A stretch of 64,000 nt of DNA from Polyangiaceae bacterium. Its GTDB lineage: Bacteria > Myxococcota_A > Polyangia > Polyangiales > Polyangiaceae. The translations under genes and the position numbers were made by a program. The notes beneath the pieces were generated by a model that was given only the letters and a program-made list of their open reading frames with translations, did no database searches and was not told the DNA's origin. Below are positions 61,217 to 64,000 of the stretch, piece after piece; within the stretch, counting starts at the first letter, position 1; each line of letters opens with the position of its first letter. The stretch spans positions 310,001 to 374,000 of the forward strand of contig JAHBVY010000003.1 in the NCBI GenBank assembly GCA_019637265.1, read 5' to 3'.

Positions 61217-62605
61217 TCAGTCTGCCTTCTTGGGTGGCCCCATCGGCCCGTTGGCGGTGCCGCCGCCCTTCAGCTTCATCCCGCCGTAGGGCTTGATGCT
61301 GGGGACCTTGGCCCACTCCGCGTCGAACAGCTGCTTCATCTCATCGAGCTTCTCGGTCTCCACCTTGGCGAGGTCCTTCGTCTCACCCGGATCTTCCTTC
61401 AGGTTGAACAGCATGTACTTCCAGCCGGGGCCGTAGACGATGAGCTTGTAGTCGCCGTTGATGATCGCGCGCCGGGGCGGGTTGTGGCTGTCCTCCGCCA
61501 GCTCGAACAGCAGCGTCTCGCGCTTGCTCGGCTCCGCGCCGTAGACCTCCGGCACCAGGCTCTGCCCCATGAAGCCCTCGAGCGGCGGCACGCCCATCAG
61601 GTCCACGATGGTGGGCGCGATGTCGAGGTGATTGCGCCGCTCGCTGATGCGGCGCGGCTCGGCGCCGGGGGCCTTGATGATGAGCGGCACCTTCAGGAGC
61701 ACGTCCCACACCTCGAAGGCGTGCTTCCACATCTTGTGCTCACCGAAGGCCTCGCCGTGATCGGCCGTGACGATGATGGCGGTGTTGTCCCACCAGGGCT
61801 GCGTTTTTCCCCACTTGAACAGCTCACCCAGCCAGTAGTCAGTATACCATACCTCTGAGTCGTAGCGGTCACGGTTGCTGTTGCCGAAGTCCGGGGACTC
61901 CTTGTGCTTGATGTACTGATCGTGGGGATCCATGTAGTGACTCCACAGGAACCACTGGCCCTTGGTGTTCTCCGGGTTGCTCAGCGCCTCGATGATCTTC
62001 TTGGTGCTCTTCTCGCTCGTCACGTGGTTGTCCGTCTGAGCGTCGAAGGTGATGCCCGGCACCAGCTCCCACACGTCGAAGCCTTGGTCGATGCCTTTCC
62101 CACGACCAAAATACATATGCGCCTGCACGCCCATGGTGCGGATGCCTTGCTTCTGCATCGACTCCTGGATGAAGTCGTTGCTCTCGCGGTAACCTGTGAA
62201 GAACCACCCGTCGCGGTACAGGGTGGAGGCGAGCTTGCCGCTCAGCATGCAGGTGACGCTCTGCGCGGTGTAGCTCGTGACCGAGCGGTAGTCGTCGTAG
62301 ACCACCGCCTCCTTGGTGAGCGCGGTGAGGTTCGGCGCGATGTCGCGCTCATAACCAGCCCAGGGCATGTCGGCGCGCAGCGAGTCCACGGTGAGCAGCA
62401 GCACGTTGACCGGCTTCTCGGGTCGCGTCGGCTTGGGCTTCGGGGGTGGCTCCGCCGGCGCGCTCGGTGCGGCGCTCACCTGAGCTTCGGCGCTCGTCGT
62501 CGGCTTCGCGCTGGAGCCAGTGCTCGCGCCTGGATCGGTGGTCCCTTGTTGACTGCAACCGAGCGAGAACAGCCCGATCAGCACGCTACATGAGGCGATA
62601 CGCAT
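61217..62605 (-). CDS. Sulfatase-fold lipoprotein without formylglycine motif
   Basis: Alkaline-phosphatase/sulfatase-superfamily protein of 462 residues, lipobox FSLGC (Cys 17), then an Ala/Pro/Lys spacer to about 65. Metal ligands are visible: VDSLRAD (Asp 74), TADHGEAFGEH and the following His (MWKHAFEVWD). The nucleophile position, Cys or Ser in CxPxR sulfatases, reads TSYTAQSVTCM, with Thr 113 the likely nucleophile, as in phosphoglycerol and phosphoethanolamine transferases. So it is more likely a phosphodiesterase or transferase than a sulfatase. It probably faces the periplasm or outside. Single gene. Confidence 0.87.
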   Translation of the reverse strand: MRIASCSVLIGLFSLGCSQQGTTDPGASTGSSAKPTTSAEAQVSAAPSAPAEPPPKPKPTRPEKPVNVLLLTVDSLRADMPWAGYERDIAPNLTALTKEAVVYDDYRSVTSYTAQSVTCMLSGKLASTLYRDGWFFTGYRESNDFIQESMQKQGIRTMGVQAHMYFGRGKGIDQGFDVWELVPGITFDAQTDNHVTSEKSTKKIIEALSNPENTKGQWFLWSHYMDPHDQYIKHKESPDFGNSNRDRYDSEVWYTDYWLGELFKWGKTQPWWDNTAIIVTADHGEAFGEHKMWKHAFEVWDVLLKVPLIIKAPGAEPRRISERRNHLDIAPTIVDLMGVPPLEGFMGQSLVPEVYGAEPSKRETLLFELAEDSHNPPRRAIINGDYKLIVYGPGWKYMLFNLKEDPGETKDLAKVETEKLDEMKQLFDAEWAKVPSIKPYGGMKLKGGGTANGPMGPPKKAD

Positions 62606-62891
62606 TCTCCTGGGCGCCTAGCGCGCGGCGCATGGGGAGGCCAAGAAAAGCGCCCGGGGGAGGCGCCTTCTTCGCTCATGCCGCACGTCGCGTCTGAGCT
62701 CGTGGATACGATGTGGGAATGCGGGGCGCTGGTGGATGGTTCCAGCTCTTCACGCGGCTGCACCCGGGGCAGCTCTGGGCGCGAACGTCATGAGCGCGGG
62801 GACGAGCAGGCGTGGAGCGCAGAGCGAAGGAGCGCGAGGTGAGGGTCGCTAGGTGAGGGTCGCGCGTACGACGTGATGCTCGATGCGCGGC

Positions 62892-63707
62892 TCAGGGCGC
62901 GGCGGCGAGCGGCTCACGATCCGAGCGTGCGTGAGGCCAAGTGAGGCCCGCGCCGAGCTTCGCCTGAGCGCGCTCACCGGCGTCGTGGAAGCGCGCCGCG
63001 AGCGCTCGCAGTAGCGCGCGCTGAGTGGTCTCACGCAGTCGCCGTTCGCGTGGCGCATCGCGGGTGTCGCTGCGCACCTCGATGCGGAGCTGACACAGGG
63101 CGTCCGTTTCGCCAAGGTCATGGATCGCGAGCCAGCCCATCATCCAACCCGGGCTCCACTCGGGGAAGCGCTTCTTCGGATCGTGGAAGAGCTTGGGCGC
63201 GGCCAGGTGGGTGACGTGGAACACCGCCGCGTAGCGCCGCTCGGCCAGCTCCGAGAGCTTGCTCAGCGCCTCCTCCGCTGCCTTCGTGCTCATGAGCTCG
63301 CGGCGCGCCTTGGCGGCGGTGCCGGGGCGGTACAGCGGCTCCAGCGCCTGCAAGTCCGATGAAGTCAGCTCATTGGTCAAATCAAGACTGAAAAGCTGAC
63401 GACCATCGGGCCGCGCGTCCGTCACGTCGAGGACCAGCGTGTCCTTCGCGAGATCACCGCTCGCGAGGTCCGTGCAGCTGCGGTCCTTCGGGTTCTGCGG
63501 CAGCTCCCAGTCGCCGCGCAGGCGCTGCTCCACCCGGTGCCGCTCGAAGGCCACGCGCTCCGTGAGCACGCTTAGCTGACTATCCGGCACGTCGCTGCGC
63601 GCGAGGGATGCCGCGGGTGGCTTGGCCGTGGGTGACTCGCAGGCGCCGAGCGCGCACGCGAGCGCGGCGACGATCATCGGGGAGAGGGCTCGCTCAGCGT
63701 GGCGCAC
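62892..63707 (-). CDS. Lipoprotein, function unknown
   Basis: Protein of 271 residues with lipobox LGAC (Cys 23). The core has two cysteines (DRSCTDLASG, DALCQLRIEV) likely to form a disulfide and a Trp-rich WSPGWMMGWLAIHDLG segment. The C-terminal helix is Arg-rich (RERRLRETTQRALLRAL). No family recognised. It is divergent from the RlmN-like gene. Confidence 0.8.
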   Translation of the reverse strand: MRHAERALSPMIVAALACALGACESPTAKPPAASLARSDVPDSQLSVLTERVAFERHRVEQRLRGDWELPQNPKDRSCTDLASGDLAKDTLVLDVTDARPDGRQLFSLDLTNELTSSDLQALEPLYRPGTAAKARRELMSTKAAEEALSKLSELAERRYAAVFHVTHLAAPKLFHDPKKRFPEWSPGWMMGWLAIHDLGETDALCQLRIEVRSDTRDAPRERRLRETTQRALLRALAARFHDAGERAQAKLGAGLTWPHARSDREPLAAAP

Positions 63708-63796
63708 AGGGAGGGCCTAGCGGGCGGTCGCGCCGTGGGGCAACAAACCGGCCTGAGGCTGGGGTGCGCCTCAGTGCCGCGTGCTATGGCGGCCGG

Positions 63797-64000
63797 GTGT
63801 TGGCCTTGCAAGCGCTCACCCCAGAGGAGCTCAGCCAAGCGCTGCCGGAGCTGCGGCTCGCGGAGGCGCGGCGCATCGTCTCGTCGCTCCATCGCAGCGG
63901 GAGGCTCGAGGCGGCGATCCCTCAGGTGCGGCGGAGCGCGCTCTCGGCGGTGCGCGCGGCGACCCACGTCCCCGGGCTCGAGCGGGTGTCGCTGAGCGAG
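63797..64000 (+). CDS. RlmN/Cfr-like radical SAM methyltransferase, N-terminal part
   Basis: GTG at 63797 opens a frame of 68 codons that runs off the right edge. It starts MLALQALTPEELSQALPELR and continues with an AEARRIVSSLHRSG helix and an RRSALSAVRAATHVPG segment, the pattern of the small helical N-terminal domain of 23S rRNA A2503 methyltransferase RlmN. The CxxxCxxC cluster motif would lie outside the window. So the call rests on the N-terminal pattern only. Confidence 0.5.
   Translation, partial: MLALQALTPEELSQALPELRLAEARRIVSSLHRSGRLEAAIPQVRRSALSAVRAATHVPGLERVSLSE

Overview
The window is high-GC DNA with dense, long-ORF coding and short intergenic gaps. The protein content points to the phylum Myxococcota, most likely class Polyangia: Hanks-type Ser/Thr kinases with long disordered flanks, many small lipoproteins of unknown function, lipoproteins with Gly/Ala/Ser-rich linkers behind the acylated cysteine, a PilZ-like/receiver protein, thrombospondin type 3 (TSP3) calcium-repeat proteins, and two ExbD genes. 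I see no tRNA, rRNA, CRISPR array, transposase, integrase or phage gene. It reads as ordinary chromosome.

Layout. 1-4.1 kb: truncated Ser/Thr kinase (-), an FtsX/LolE-type permease (+), a PilZ-like/receiver protein (-). 4.3-6.7 kb: a three-gene overlapping operon that looks like an ABC exporter whose ATPase has lost its catalytic residues. 6.8-11.7 kb: a VWA/TSP3 lipoprotein, a TPR lipoprotein and a charged membrane protein. 11.7-14.7 kb: an ECF sigma factor with an NrsF-like anti-sigma factor, an OmpA-type lipoprotein and a YggT protein. 14.9-18.6 kb: a beta-helix-like lipoprotein, a CaCA antiporter and a small lipoprotein. 18.7-27.6 kb: phoU-phoR-phoB read leftward, and tonB-exbB-exbD-exbD-TonB-dependent receptor read rightward from the shared divergent region, which carries 11-bp-spaced GTCAC repeats resembling Pho boxes. 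27.6-30.3 kb: cysDN sulfate adenylyltransferase. 30.4-34.7 kb: aat, an ABC1/UbiB kinase, a second Ser/Thr kinase and a DUF924 protein. 34.8-41.0 kb: a Na+(K+)/H+ Mrp antiporter operon with mrpA and mrpB fused. 41.1-50.8 kb: BolA, an orphan pseudopilin-like protein, envelope proteins, an OmpA/TSP3 protein and an ApbE flavinyltransferase. 51.0-64.0 kb: an inverted fragment of an upstream gene, recD2, a lipoprotein, an M1 aminopeptidase with HEAT repeats, an enoyl-CoA hydratase, aspartokinase, an M17 aminopeptidase, a sulfatase-fold lipoprotein, a lipoprotein and the start of an RlmN-like gene.

The clearest functional unit is the phosphate regulator plus TonB block: a PhoR/PhoB/PhoU sensor probably controls an outer-membrane uptake system. 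Sulfate activation (cysDN), the Mrp antiporter and several envelope proteins complete a housekeeping and envelope-homeostasis picture.

Most unusual items: (1) the operon with a pseudo-ATPase; (2) related 30-bp satellite repeats that code 10-residue hydrophilic tails in that pseudo-ATPase and in MrpF; (3) a C-rich intergenic element with core GCGGTGCCGTCCAACCCCC present five times at roughly 14-kb intervals; (4) a ~144-bp inverted duplication of the end of a zinc-ribbon gene beside recD2; (5) CysN with a C-terminal APS-kinase-like domain lacking its P-loop; (6) an M1 aminopeptidase with a histone H1-like insert. All assignments come from reading the sequence; no database search was run.
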